Source: Karstenula rhodostoma CBS 690.94
Lineage: Eukaryota > Ascomycota > Dothideomycetes > Pleosporales > Didymosphaeriaceae
Length of the DNA: 64,000 nucleotides
Direction: 5' to 3'
Assembly: GCA_010093485.1 (NCBI GenBank)
Contig: MU001495.1
Coordinates: 1,445,470-1,509,469 of the forward strand
The translations under genes and the position numbers were made by a program. Below the pieces are notes generated by a model, which was not told the origin of the DNA, ran no database searches, and was given only the letters and a program-made list of their open reading frames with translations. Shown here piece by piece: positions 44,537 through 55,771 of this stretch. The first letter of the stretch is position 1. Every line of letters starts with the position of its first letter.

Positions 44537-47500
44537 GGCGCGGGGACTGTGCAGGGGATGCGCTGAGTTGTATCGTGGCCGAACGGTGAGGCCCGGCTAA
44601 AGGTGGGCAGCAGAGGCTGGAGCGCGCAAGCGGGAGCGTATGCGGCGCTGGCACGGCACGCTTGGGTGGTGCAGGTGTGGGTTGGGTTGCAGGTTGCAGC
44701 GGCCAGCTCTATGAGCAAATGGAGGGCATTCCGGGAGCGTGCAGGCGAGCGATTGCGCGGCAGTCTTGAGCTGGGGAGGCAGCCGTCGGGAGGCAAGAGC
44801 GGCGGGAGGAAGGAGCGGTGGATGCGACTGCTCCTCTGACGGGACGCGGTTTCCTTGTTGGGCTGCGGTCACGGTCGATGGATGGAAGGCGCGCTCGATG
44901 CGGCTCTGTTGCGTCTTGGCGCGGTTGACGCGCACTACCCGCTCTCGTGCAGCCACATTCACTCTCCCTCTCCTCTCACTCTCATTCTCACTCCCACACT
45001 CACTCTCACTCTCACCTCCCAACCGCTACGCTGCGGGGTGCTCGGCCCACAACGCCTTCACCTCGCCGGCCCTCCCCTCTCTCTGGCACCGATCGATGCT
45101 TCTCCCTTGACTGTTCGTTGAACCATGCTGTCGGTCTGCGGGGAGGCCACAGCGTCGGGTTTGCTTCATTCGCAACTTGCGCAAACACGTCCGCAACCAC
45201 TCGTCTTCGCAGTCGTGCCTGCGCTGGCCTGGTAGCCGTCGGGCAGTACTCGCCTACGCTCGCTGGATGGGCTGCTCTCGCACGATTCCCCACATTCTAT
45301 GCTACTTCTAGAACGCTGTCACGTCCAGCCCGGGGGCCTCTCCCGCCCAAGGGCTGCCGGATGGAACCAGCACAGCAGTCTCCCTCTTTCCCTTGCAACA
45401 GGGTGACACAGAAGTCACTGACATCTCATTCGGTCGGTCCTACGTAGACGTAGGCCCGCCTTCCCCGCCAAATCAGCATCCCGCTTTACTTGCGGTGACA
45501 CAATCTCGACGGCTATCTGCGCCTTGATTCACTGTCCGCATTCCCCTGCTACACGGGACTAAGTCCACACGTTGCTTGCACTTCGCGGAGCCGTCCGTCT
45601 ACACATCTATTTGGGCATCACTTGACGGCGTACCAGCGGATTCACCCTCACGCAACATGATTCATTCCGGTCGCTTCCCATGGTGACCGCTGAAATGCCT
45701 TTCTCCGCCTTCCGCCCGAGCCGTTGTGACCTTGATTGTCATCTTTGAAAGGCCCCGTACCGTTTGCCAGCAAGGCGGGACCCCCTGCTTATGTTGCTGC
45801 GGGCTCGCGGTCACAGACTATTTAATGTCGAGCAATAGCATTGGCGATCATGTCTTCACAGCATCACTTCCCTCTCCACTCAACGCCGCTCCAAACACCT
45901 CACCTCTTCTCAGAGCCCTCCTACCATCAACGTCTTCTTTTCTTGCGAGATAACGGAAACATCATGGCTGTCTTGAAAGCAGTCTCGAGCTGCTCGGCCC
46001 ATGTCGGCTTCTGTGTTCGTCGAATTCCGAGTGATGAGACACCTTCCCTCGACTACCACGGCCTTGCTACGCTTCGCGAGCAATCAAGAGACGAGCCGCC
46101 CTCTCCCCCACCTCAACCACCTCCAAGTCCCTCTGGCTGGAGTCGTCCTTCAGATCCTGACATCGTCTCCACGGGCTCGGTAGGTCCCTGTAAAAACCTA
46201 GTTTCGTCGGCGACTAATGCGCGCAAAGACCTGCACCCTCACATCCGAGTGACACTATTTCCGTGGGGCCTGACGCTGGCCGGCATACTGCTCGACCATT
46301 TCTACTTGATACTGTCAGATCTGCTGGACTTTGCCCTTCTACGGTGTGTTGACGATGCGAACTTTTTCTTTGGGAACTCTGCGGTAGACTTTTCGATCCT
46401 AGACGCATACCCTTTTTCATGTGGATTTTGGTCACCATGTATCCTTGGATAGAGTTCTCGACTTCAGATTACACACGTCCAGCCAGTCTACGTGTATCGT
46501 CATGGGTGGGGGTGGCATATCTGGGAAATTAATGTTGCATTCTTAAGTCTTCCCCAGATCCTCCCTGTGATACCCCACGATTTCCGGGGCTTGTGCCCGA
46601 TTGCTACCATGGGCTGTTGTCTTCACCGCCTTTGTTCTGAATTCGTGCGTCATGGGTTTTCTTGTAATCAGCTTTTTTCTCTGAATGCCATGGTATTCAG
46701 AGTACGACAGGTGGTACAAGCGAAGTCCTGCCGAAGTCCAACATTGGTACCTTGGTAGAACGGCATTTGTTCCCGGTTCCGCTTGTTCTGCCGCCTCCGG
46801 GTAGCCCAAGTACCTATGTGTCTTGTACCTTGCTTGACGCAAGCGTTTCTGTGCCAGCAAAGTTGTCTCCGCTGCATTGCCAGCTCAAGTGACCATGGTA
46901 GAAGCTTCCCGCGAGACACCGTGTGCTAGCAAGAACAACAAATCCCATTATGCGCTTGCGTCCACATGCCTGTGTGTAAAGCTCGCATGGCAGCCGTCAC
47001 TATTCATGCTCCATGGTACCACACTCGGGTGATGCGCTGCTTTTGAATACGATTCGCATGTCACAATATTCCTAGACACTGGTCCATCAACTAGAGGATG
47101 TTCACCTTGGAGACCTGCTGCGGTTATGAGTACGACCTGGCGTGAAAACTATTGCTTCAAGCGGATTTTCACACGTCCATACGTGAATATGATGAACATG
47201 ACCTGCGGTATTCTGAACAAGGAGCCCATGAACCACCCGTATATCGAATTTTAGCAAACCTTCTGCGAGAAAATTGCGGCTCAAGACACTGAGCGTGGAG
47301 AGTATCTTATCTCCAATTCACGACCCAACCAGACCGACAGCCTTCTCCAAAGGGATCTCGTCATGCGGTTCACTTCGCATTGTTAATACCGACACTTCCC
47401 ACAACTCCCATAACCATGCAACTGATAGTGTAGACTTTCAACACTCCGACCAGCCCCGGACCCGTTCAATAAATCGACCTTCTTTCCGAACCACAGCTCC

Positions 47501-47902
47501 CATAGCTACCAACCCCCCCACCTTTCTAGAGATGTGTCAACATAGGAAGGTTGGACTAGAGGAACTAGATCGTCAAAAGGATGACTATTTATACCCGGGG
47601 TCCAACAGGTAGTAGGTACCATCATCGCCATATCTCTCTAGTGCAAACTTTTTAACTGGAAACATGAGCATAACATGCAGGCAGGCATGGTATAGTATAG
47701 CTATTTGATGATACTGTGTACATCATCACCACGATTGTGCGGCAGGTCGGTCCCTCAATCTGAAGTAAGCCAGGGACAGATTGCAGAGCGTTGCACAATT
47801 GCAATGACACGATGATACGCTCTATACATTTGGAGAGAGCAATGTCAGGCATAGTATGCTTCATTTCATCGTTGGTATATATACCGTCAACCCAAAACCC
47901 TA
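44537..47902. other. 3.4 kb gene-poor region
   Basis: Lies between the TAF6 start and the AP-1 mu stop. It holds a CT-rich tract at 44957-45020. A frame of about 200 codons at 45850-46452 (first ATG 45850) has a Pro-rich patch and one hydrophobic patch, but no recognised domain or TATA box; I rate it below gene level. Confidence 0.45.
44957..45020. repeat. CT-rich low-complexity tract
   Basis: Irregular CTCTCA/CTCACT units on the plus strand, about 420 bp upstream of the TAF6 ATG (GA-rich on the TAF6 sense strand). Confidence 0.8.
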
Positions 47903-49558
47903 TTAATTTACATCAGGCAACCGCACAGCGATGTCGCCTGACTGTGTAATGTATCGCACCCATGGGAGCGACGGGTATTGCAGCTATGGAGCAGTCAGTC
48001 AAGTTCCTTCGCATCATACGCAATCAGCCCGCATGTGGGTGACTTACCTTTGGTTCGATGATCTTCAAATACCGAACCTGTATCCCACTCGTAGTGAAGT
48101 ACGGAATCTCGAACTTGACACTGATCGGCCTCTTCCCCTTGCCGCCACCTACACCACCCATACTTCCTCCAAATCCGCCCATCATACCGCCTCCCTTTTC
48201 GTCGTCGCCTCTGACCGACGGCAGTCCAAGTTCTGCACGCATAAGGAATTCTTTGCCTCCGCCAAACTGCTTGATCTTCCAAACGATCGAAGAAGTTTCG
48301 GGAGCATAGTGCACGGTACCGATATTAGTGCGGAAGCGCGGGGTGTCGGCGTCTTCCGGGACGGGGATGCTGATCTGGACATTGTTGGCTGTGCTGCGTC
48401 GCTTAAACTGTGCTTTTGCCTGCACGCATAGTTAGCACAACCGCCCGCTTGCATACCAGTGCAACTTTTCCTACCTTCAACATGTATTCTATCCTGCTGC
48501 CGGAGTGGCTCTCCACTATGCATTCTACCCAGATCAGAGGCTTGACCTGTGTGTTTAATCGGTAGCTCATCAACTCAAACTCGCCATCTGGCGGAATGAA
48601 ACTGATTGTACGGTCGTTCTCGAATCGCGATAATCTGACGCACTGGTGGAACTTGACGTCTTCCATCTCTACGGCCTTCCCTCTCGTTGCCCGCCCTGTG
48701 GTTTCGAACATGGCTTTGTCGTTGAGACCTAACCGTAGCTCAGGCATACCAGATAGGTAGCACTTCATCTTGATAGCACCAAGAATCTCGGACCGTAGCA
48801 CGTTACCGTTTGCGGATACGAGAAGGTTGAGCGACTCAACGACGTCGAGAAAGACTTCGTTCTTGCGGTACCGAATACCCTCGCTTCGCCAGCTGACTGC
48901 GTTGGTGACAGCGATGGGCGGTCGCGCTTGGACTTCAAGCTTGTGTGACTCTTGCGTGATGTACCTGCACACAAAGCATCAGTATCCAGTACCACCCAGC
49001 AAAGTAGGGTAGGGAATGCGCACTCCTGCAATATCTTGGTCTCCGTTGTCTGCGGGTACCCAAAGTCCATCATTTCGTCGAGAAGCTCGTAGATAACGAC
49101 AAAGTTATCCCGTATACTCTCCTCCTCCAACTCCTTGAAGTACTCGGTGAAGACCTCGACGATCTTGTGCAGGAATAGGAGGATCTCGGCGGCATTGCTG
49201 TTTCGTTTCGTGAGGGCGAGGAGGTAGAGGTTGTTGTGCCTAATGTATAGATACTGCGTACGAGACTCCAAGTCAGCCATGTCCAGGAAAAGGTAGCGAG
49301 GGAACGGTCGTGCGTGCTATGTCATTGTCGGGATGCATACGTTGATGCCTTCGTTGGAGAAGCACGGCGGGACGGCGGAGCTCTCTTCTTCGGCCTCGCT
49401 GAGCAGGACAGGAAACTTCTCGACGGCGGACATGGGAATATCTCCTCGGTAGTTGCGCGCCAGAAGGGTCTATTGCTGTATTAGCCTACAGCTTCACATG
49501 GGGTACCCCACGAGCTCACCTTGCCCTTCAGGTCGAGGAAGAACACCGCCGACGCCAT
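47903..49558 (-). CDS. apm1: AP-1 clathrin adaptor complex, mu subunit
   Basis: Six exons: 49558-49520, 49469-49341, 49253-49024, 48964-48475, 48419-48048, 47983-47903; 446 aa, with all phases consistent. The mu1 subunit recognises YxxPhi sorting signals in cargo at the trans-Golgi and endosomes. The N-terminal longin-like part starts MASAVFFLDLKGKTLLARNY and has YLYIRHNNLYLLALTKRN and ELLDEMMDFGYPQTTETKIL. The mu homology domain includes AVSWRSEGIRYRKNEVFLDV, MPELRLGLNDK, TPRFRTNIGTVHYAPE and ends LQYPSLPWVRYITQSGD. A Gly/Met-rich insert of about 30 residues (GGGMMGGFGGSMGGVGGG) interrupts the C-terminal domain. The 39-nt first exon and 81-nt last exon are easily missed. Confidence 0.95.
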
Positions 49559-50312
49559 TGTGCAGGCAAGAAAAGATCACGGGTGTGGTGCAGGGTCGGC
49601 GACTCTATCGAATCATCATGCGCAGGACGAAGGTGGCGGTCGTAGTGTTCTGTCGCGCTTGTAGCTACGGCCATGTTGTCCATGTAATGTGCATGTTCGC
49701 CGCACTTGCCAAGCCGATATCTGACGCTAAGCGGGAATGGCCTAGTGCGAGGTACTTCCTCCCACCGCACTTGCGGCTCTGAAACCCTTGAGACAATGGT
49801 TAATGACCCGCGAGCTGAAGAACGGGAAATGGCTGTCGAAGCACGTCGCTCCACGATGATGATATAGGAATGGAGGATCATGTGGAGGAGGCAGCGGATG
49901 ACAATCTGGCACCTGCAGATTTAGCACCTGTTCCATTCACATGGTGTTGAGAGAGATGTCACGCCAATGCTTTGAAGTCGATCATAGGGGCAGATGCAGA
50001 CAAGGGGTGTGTTCGATAAGTGAGTATCGTGTGGATAGCTTACTTCTACGGTTGCTAATAATGATAGTAGATTGACACTGTGCACACTAGCATGAAGCAA
50101 TTATTGATATTCATGCATTAATTCGTAGCGACCGTATCTGCGTGATGGAAATGCAGCAACTTCGACGCCATGGAAGTCCATTCCATGAAGGGTATCCGAA
50201 AGGAACGTACACCCGTGCACGTCAAACGAAAGAAATTTATTCCTTCCCGATCAAAACCGGACGCGCCGCTATACTGCCCCCCCTCGCCATTACAGCCCGA
50301 CTGCCCATCCAT
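49559..50312. other. Intergenic region, AP-1 mu promoter
   Basis: Upstream of apm1 and downstream of the GPI-type protein gene. No further gene seen. Confidence 0.4.
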
Positions 50313-51173
50313 CTACAAAAAGATTGCGACAGCGCCACCGAGTGCAGCTAATGCCGGAGCCATCGTCTTCATCGGGGCAGCACCCTGGCTTCCGACACTG
50401 TCGGTCGCGCCTCCTGAGCTGCCTCCCGTGCCCACAGCCTGAGCGACCTGAATACCATATTGCGTAGCTGTGGTCTGGACGCCGCTGACAGTCGTGGTGA
50501 CAACGCTCGTCGCTGTGGTGCTGGCACTGCAACTAGCCCAGCTAGTCCACGGCGCATCAGTGCTCCAGGGACCTTGCGTCCAGCCAGGCCAGTCGCTGCC
50601 AGGGCAGGCGCTTCCGCCCCACCATTGAGTCCACGGTCCGTCGCGCCAGGCGCTGTTGGATTGCCATGCGGAAGGACCCCAGCTGTTTGACCCCCAAGGC
50701 CCGTAACCGTCGGAGCCACCCCAGCGACCACCATTGGTAGGACCCCCATGATCGCGGCCACCACCATACCCGCCCCAGGGACCTTGGCCAGGGCCGTAAG
50801 CGGATGATGGCCAGGAGAAGCCATCAGACTGGATTGATTGGTAGATGGAAGACCATGCTCCAGGGTTTGTCGAGAACGGTGGTGGAATGAAGGGTGCAGC
50901 TGTTGTTTGGGAGCCGGCGGCTGTGGCTGCACTGTTGTCGGTGCCACTGGCAGTTGCCGATGCAGCACTATTATTGTTGTCGGATCCATCAGTAGTGAAG
51001 ACATCGTTGTTCGCATCGGTGGCTGAAGCGATGTCGGTTGGCAGAACACCGCTGGGGATGAGCGACAGTGCGCTGCTTGGGATAAGTGACGCAACGTCGG
51101 AGGGGATGTTGGTGAATTGCGACTGTGCAGTTGTGCCTGCCGCGACGGCGAGGCCGATTAAAACATATCTCAT
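50313..51173 (-). CDS. Secreted Trp/Gly-rich protein with GPI-anchor-like C-terminus
   Basis: One exon, 286 aa. No named family recognised. A signal peptide is visible (MRYVLIGLAVAAGTTAQS, cleavage likely after TAQ). Residues 30-110 are Ser/Ala/Thr/Asn-rich, fit for O-glycosylation. Residues about 110-225 are very rich in Trp, Gly, Ser and Pro, with repeated W-x-x-G/WGG/PW elements (GPWGGYGGGRD, GRWGGSDGYGPWGSNSWG, GPWTQWWGGSACPGSDWPGW). A Ser/Thr stretch (SASTTATSVVTTTVSGVQTT) precedes a hydrophobic C-terminal tail APALAALGGAVAIFL, as in GPI-anchored wall proteins. Two to three cysteines only. It probably sits at the cell wall; an adhesive or wall-binding role is inference. Confidence 0.78.
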   Translation of the reverse strand: MRYVLIGLAVAAGTTAQSQFTNIPSDVASLIPSSALSLIPSGVLPTDIASATDANNDVFTTDGSDNNNSAASATASGTDNSAATAAGSQTTAAPFIPPPFSTNPGAWSSIYQSIQSDGFSWPSSAYGPGQGPWGGYGGGRDHGGPTNGGRWGGSDGYGPWGSNSWGPSAWQSNSAWRDGPWTQWWGGSACPGSDWPGWTQGPWSTDAPWTSWASCSASTTATSVVTTTVSGVQTTATQYGIQVAQAVGTGGSSGGATDSVGSQGAAPMKTMAPALAALGGAVAIFL

Positions 51174-52305
51174 TATGGAGAGTTTGTGCAGAAACTTCAA
51201 ATCTCTTCGAGGGTCGATCTGAAGAAGGGTTGCTGAACAGTCGATGGCGATATGAGAGTGAAGGTAGGATTGGCTGTCTTGCAACATTGGAAGAGAGAGC
51301 AACCCTTATTAGGTATACGAGCTCGAAACACGCGGCCTCTCACACCATGGACTGGACGATGCCGACGTCCGTCATCGACTCGCGCCCGGAGGGGTCCCGT
51401 GACTGGGGGCTTTTGTCTTTGCCTCCCCGAACCAACAGCTAAACAACTCTTCAGAAGGTTCAGCTGGCCGAGGTGACGCGTCGTCGCTAGGACTGCTCGC
51501 CTGTTTACAGAATTAGCCCACATGTGTCGCTTCAAGTAAGCATTGTGGAAGTGGAGGGTTGCAGGTCATGAGCTTGGTTGCTGGGCCCCTAAACCAACCA
51601 TGAATGGCTTTGGCGGCGCAGTGCGTGCATGGTAACGGCGCACTGAGACCAGAAATTGGTTCGTTTCACATTTTAGTGGGCGTTTGGGTGGATAAGGTGG
51701 ATGGCGTGCAGGCTGCTTGCGTCGGAGAATAGTGCGGGGAGAACACGCGGATGAAGGACCAAAAGTCCGGAAGGCAACACGTCATGCGGAAGCCACGCGG
51801 AAAGCCGAGACACTGCCAATAAGAACACCATCTGCTGTTGGAAGACAAAATAGCGCTCGAGGTATTGCGTCAAGCTCTTCGGTAGAGTGAAGGATGTGCT
51901 AGAGGAACTGGTCAATAGAGACATCGGCGCCTCGTGGCAGGAACGACCGACAACCTGCATCATGTGTTGAATCGTTACAAAAGTATCGACATGCCCTTCG
52001 ATCCTGAATCCACCAAGCAACAATGACAAGCTTGACTACGCGTCCGTACCAGACAGCCCACGAGTGTGTTTAGCCTGATTTGAGAGCAGATCTATGAATC
52101 TCACAAAGGTCGCACGACTGACCCCTCATGCTAGCTCGATGATAATATTTCATGTCCTTGGTTTTATGCACTGCACGCTGGCATGCTTGCTGGAGTTCGT
52201 CAAAGTGAGCTACAGATATCATAGCTCTACCAATTAGACAGTCAGAGGCCACGACAAACTTTGTTCATTGCTCATTTCCAATCGGAATTACTGGTGTTAT
52301 AGTGT
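51174..52305. other. Intergenic region with a possible small or decayed coding stretch
   Basis: A minus-strand open stretch at 51666-52020 has coding-like composition (LPKSLTQYLERYFVFQQQMV) but no ATG, and no convincing upstream exon was found. I leave it uncalled; see findings. Confidence 0.35.
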
Positions 52306-54111
52306 CTACACATATGCAATGGTATGGTCTTCTCTGATCGTGCCTGTGAAGTATTAGCTAAGTGTATCAAGCTCCCCGGGGGGTCACCACTTACCATTGA
52401 CACCTAGGGCTGCTTCTCCACCGGAAACAGATGCCCCTGAAACTACGATATCTCCTACAAATTTTTCATCGGAGTTCTTATGGGATGGCGTGTCTCTCAG
52501 TTTCAGCTCTAGGCTGCTTAACGGTACACCGAAGTGGCTGTGCTTGTTCGATGACGTGTCTGCTCTCCTGTAATCGTAGATGTTTGTCTGCGCAACTGCT
52601 CCCGCAACCCTGGCTGCTGTCAAAGCATACACCACGCGTGATTTTGTGTAGATACGAAGGTCTGAAAGGTCTTCCGAAGTAAGCGGTGGGGTGTTCAAGC
52701 CAGCTCTCTCTGAGATGAAGAGAAGACGTAGCTTGCCAGGAGTCGAACCAACGCTGGCGCGTGTAGGTGCATTAAGTCGTGACAAGAAAGTGTCGGTAGG
52801 CAAGCGCCCAGCAGTAAGGCTTCGGGTTTCAAGGTAGTGCGCAAGCTTCTTCAGACCGCTCACGATTGAGGTAGTGGTAGCGTTGTGCAGCTTTGCTGCA
52901 GTCTCGGCGGATACTACCGCAATCGTGGGAGCAATGGAACGGGTAGCAAGACTCAAGTCAACTCCGGGTCCAGCTACTGAATTGATGATGACGGTAGCAT
53001 GTGCGTAAAGGGCAGCCAAGGTGAGGCATAGCGTATATGAGTTGGTAAAGGTGTCCGCAGGGAGGAATGAATCGGAGGCGTTGAATCGCTGGGGACCAGG
53101 CAGGGCAGAAAGAAGAGCCCCAGTTCCTGCCGCAAGGTTCTGCTGGGTGAATTCGACAATTTCCGCTACTTTTCCCACACGCTCCTGCCACAGGAAGACG
53201 ACATTGGGTGCTACGCCTGCGTCTTTGGGCAGCTCCGGAAAGGCGATTTTCTGATCTTGAACAAGCTGGTGCCAAACAGACACGTCAATTTTGCCACCGA
53301 TGCCTTCTGGTACCTCATTCCAGTCCATGTGCCTGCTTGTCTTCTCTACCGTCCAAATGACTTGCCGCAGGCTCGAAACACTTTTACCCACGTCGGCGAG
53401 CGGAATAGAACCAGCCCCAGCAATGAGTGCATCTGCACTTGTTTGGTTCAAGAGTTCGGTCAGCGTCTGGTGGGGCTGGTTATACGGGATGAGGATGGGC
53501 ACAAAATCGTAGAAAGCGCCGGCGAACAGAGCAACCAGGAACTCGAGGCTGTTAGGCAGGTAGATGGCCACTCTCTTGGCGCCATGGTCCTTGAGGTGTT
53601 TTCCGATTATGGTGATCTCTTTGGTGATGTCGGCGATAGCGTGTTCGGTCACGCCTTCCTTGCCAAACACGGTCACGATGTTGGCGGTACCGCTTGACGT
53701 GGCGCCCTTTTCGAGCGGGATCTCGCCGGTAACGCGTCGCCAGATGTCCCGTAGATCGCCATCGCGGCCGGCCGTGTACATGGGAGTTCCCGGAGGCTTC
53801 ACTCCAAGGCCGGTGCGAAGGGGGTCTATTTGGTGTCAGTGGCGGGGTAGAGATAGCTAGGATCAAGGCCTCGTCTCACAGCCATGAGGATGCTCCGGTG
53901 ATCTGTAGACGGCAGACTCGCCCGGCTGCCTCACGTAGGAAGCCTGCGCCTGTCTCGCAAGCAGTAGCGGGTGCGTGTCCGAGTCCTGGGTGTCGTAGAT
54001 GACCCAGCCGACGAACCCAAGAAGCGTCACAACGAGGAGGGTGGTGTAAGCATTGTAGCCAGCAAGAAGCTCGGCAATGGCGCCGTCAAGCTGCTCGACA
54101 ATTCCCGCCAT
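52306..54111 (-). CDS. Membrane-anchored AMP-binding-like protein, probably catalytically inactive
   Basis: Three exons: 54111-53880, 53825-52395, 52343-52306; 566 aa. The N-terminus has one TM span (about 18-38, YNAYTTLLVVTLLGFVGWVI), then a conserved HPLLLARQAQASYVRQPGES and the junction HPHG|YPLRTGLGVKPPG. The body resembles an acyl-CoA-synthetase/AMP-binding fold (VAIYLPNSLEFLVALFAGAF, VPILIPYNQPHQTLTELLN). However, the ATP P-loop (YTSGSTGxPKG) is absent: the place reads VVFLWQERVGKVAEIVEFTQ. The C-terminal lysine-bearing domain is also missing; the protein ends REDHTIAYV in a 38-nt last exon. Similar proteins recur in filamentous fungi. It is divergent from POM34, with 371 bp between start codons. 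Confidence 0.8.
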
Positions 54112-54482
54112 GATGCAAGGGATACTGGAGGAGCAAATGTGAAGAAGAGAGGCTGTCTTGCATCCGCTGACGGGTGGCCCGCACCGCCGCAGGGCAGTGG
54201 GGTTGATACCAGGGTACGCCCGGACCTCCGTTGCTGTCGCCGTCGCTGGGTTGCCAAGGCCGACTTTGTGAAAACAACCCGTCCCTCGGTAGCACGCTTT
54301 CTCCACGACCCGCCTTCGACATGCCCAAGTAGAGCCCAGGACCTCTGCGCACTCCCGACGACCGACTACTAACCACGCAGGTTCAGCTACACAACTTTCC
54401 GCGATCAGCGGCCCTCCACTGCGGCAATCCGGCCGTCTTTGACGAGGTAAACAATACCACGGAAGCCCAGCAACAGTCCGCC
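54112..54482. promoter_or_regulatory. Shared divergent promoter, AMP-binding-like gene / POM34
   Basis: The 371-bp spacer between two opposite ATGs is a likely bidirectional promoter. No clear TATA box is seen on either strand. Confidence 0.5.
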
Positions 54483-55403
54483 ATGAGCCAGCTCGCCCGA
54501 TCCACACAGGGCGCTGCTCCAATCACTCCGCGAACTCCCAGCTCTGCGCCTGCGACGCCATCCGCCCAAAGGGAACACGAGTCCACACCCGGCAGGTGGA
54601 AGCATCCCCAGTTCGACGAGATCGCCCGCCGCCAATATGCCACCACCTTCGACGAGCGCAACGTCAGGATGATCGTCACAAACGGCTCGCTTCTCGTCGG
54701 TACCGTTGTCGCCCCTGCTGTCATCTCGCAGATTAGCCTGCTGCGGATACTTTCGTAGGTTCTCCCGGTCATTGCACAGTTGCAGCGGAATGCTGATTCG
54801 ATCCGCAGTAAACCCGTCTTGGGTCTTCTACACCAGCTTCCCTACCACGGCGATGAGTGGACACTCTTTCTGTTCCGTCTCATCTTCCTCGTCAACCTCG
54901 TCCGTGCCTTCATGCCCCTAGCGCGCCGCTACTTTCCCGACGACATCGCCGACATAGCTCTCACACCCTCACAACGGCATGCCATGGGCTTGAAACCGGG
55001 CGTTCCCGTCCCGCAGTCGCCAGCCTCTGGGTATGCCTCGCCAAACTATGTGACGCCTCCGCGCTACCAAAAGTCTACCCCTCGGAGTAGCTTCGGTGCT
55101 CAGGGTTCGCAGTCTCCGCTGTCAGGCAGCCCACGCGCAAGTCTTGGAATGTCGACTTCAAACTCGCCTTTTTCTCCTAGCACCGGGAGCCCGCTGTTTC
55201 AGAAAGCAGTCAACGGTGGATCGGTAGCAAAGCGGATGAGCTTCGGAGGATCAACACCCGGCAGTAGCTTCTTTGGAGAAAGTAGCTCCAGTGCAACACC
55301 GAGCACGCCGACACCGAGCACAGGCAAGGCGAGCGTAGGGTTGAATAACAAGTGGCTGTACGAAAAGCGTAGGGACAGTCCCAGAAGCAGCCTGTTTAGC
55401 TGA
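54483..55403 (+). CDS. pom34: Nuclear pore membrane protein Pom34-like
   Basis: Two exons, 54483-54754 and 54809-55403; 288 aa. Pom34 is one of the transmembrane nucleoporins that anchor the pore complex. Features: GRWKHPQFDEIARRQYATTF before TM1 (VTNGSLLVGTVVAPAVISQI), a short lumenal loop, TM2 (LFLFRLIFLVNLVRAFMPLA), then the block DIADIALTPSQRHAMGL and a Ser/Pro-rich tail with TPPRYQKSTPRSSFGAQG and GLNNKWLYEKRR. The raw frame has an in-frame TAG at 54756; a 54-nt intron (donor TC|GTAGGT, branch CTGAT, acceptor CCGCAG) removes it and keeps the frame (RILSKPVLGLL). Identity rests on topology and motif order, so a moderate call. Confidence 0.75.
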
Positions 55404-55771
55404 GCTGGTAACGGGCCTGGGAGCAATCTCGGACGATGATTGCATACGTACTGGTCAGATGTCGCATGATACCCGAATATACTGCGTTGTAATTCATGGT
55501 TTTCGTACGTGTGGTGCTTGTCATTCAGCCATTTTTGGTCACTAGAAAGGTGGCTTGGCTTTGATTAGGAAGCCCATAAGAGCTAACAGAGTGGGGTTAT
55601 CGTATCAGTCTCACCATGCGGATTGTCCACAGCAGTCGAGCTCGTAATATAGTACAACAATGTACAATCTTCAACCACCTTCAAAGTACCACAGCTTGCT
55701 TCGAACGTGTACAAAACCCTCCTCTCCATCTACCCAGTGCGCAAACTTCCCAACAATCCATCTGTCTTCCC
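55404..55771. other. Convergent 3' region POM34 / DUF4748-like gene
   Basis: Short spacer between two gene ends; no other feature. Confidence 0.4.

Noticed and set aside
45850..46452. 200-codon plus-strand frame with a Pro-rich patch
   Set aside because: No domain, no TATA box and mixed composition; not strong enough to call a gene.
54755..54779. 25-nt intron GTAGGT...CACAG in POM34
   Set aside because: Too short for an ascomycete intron and it breaks the frame; the 54-nt alternative ending at 54808 fits both.
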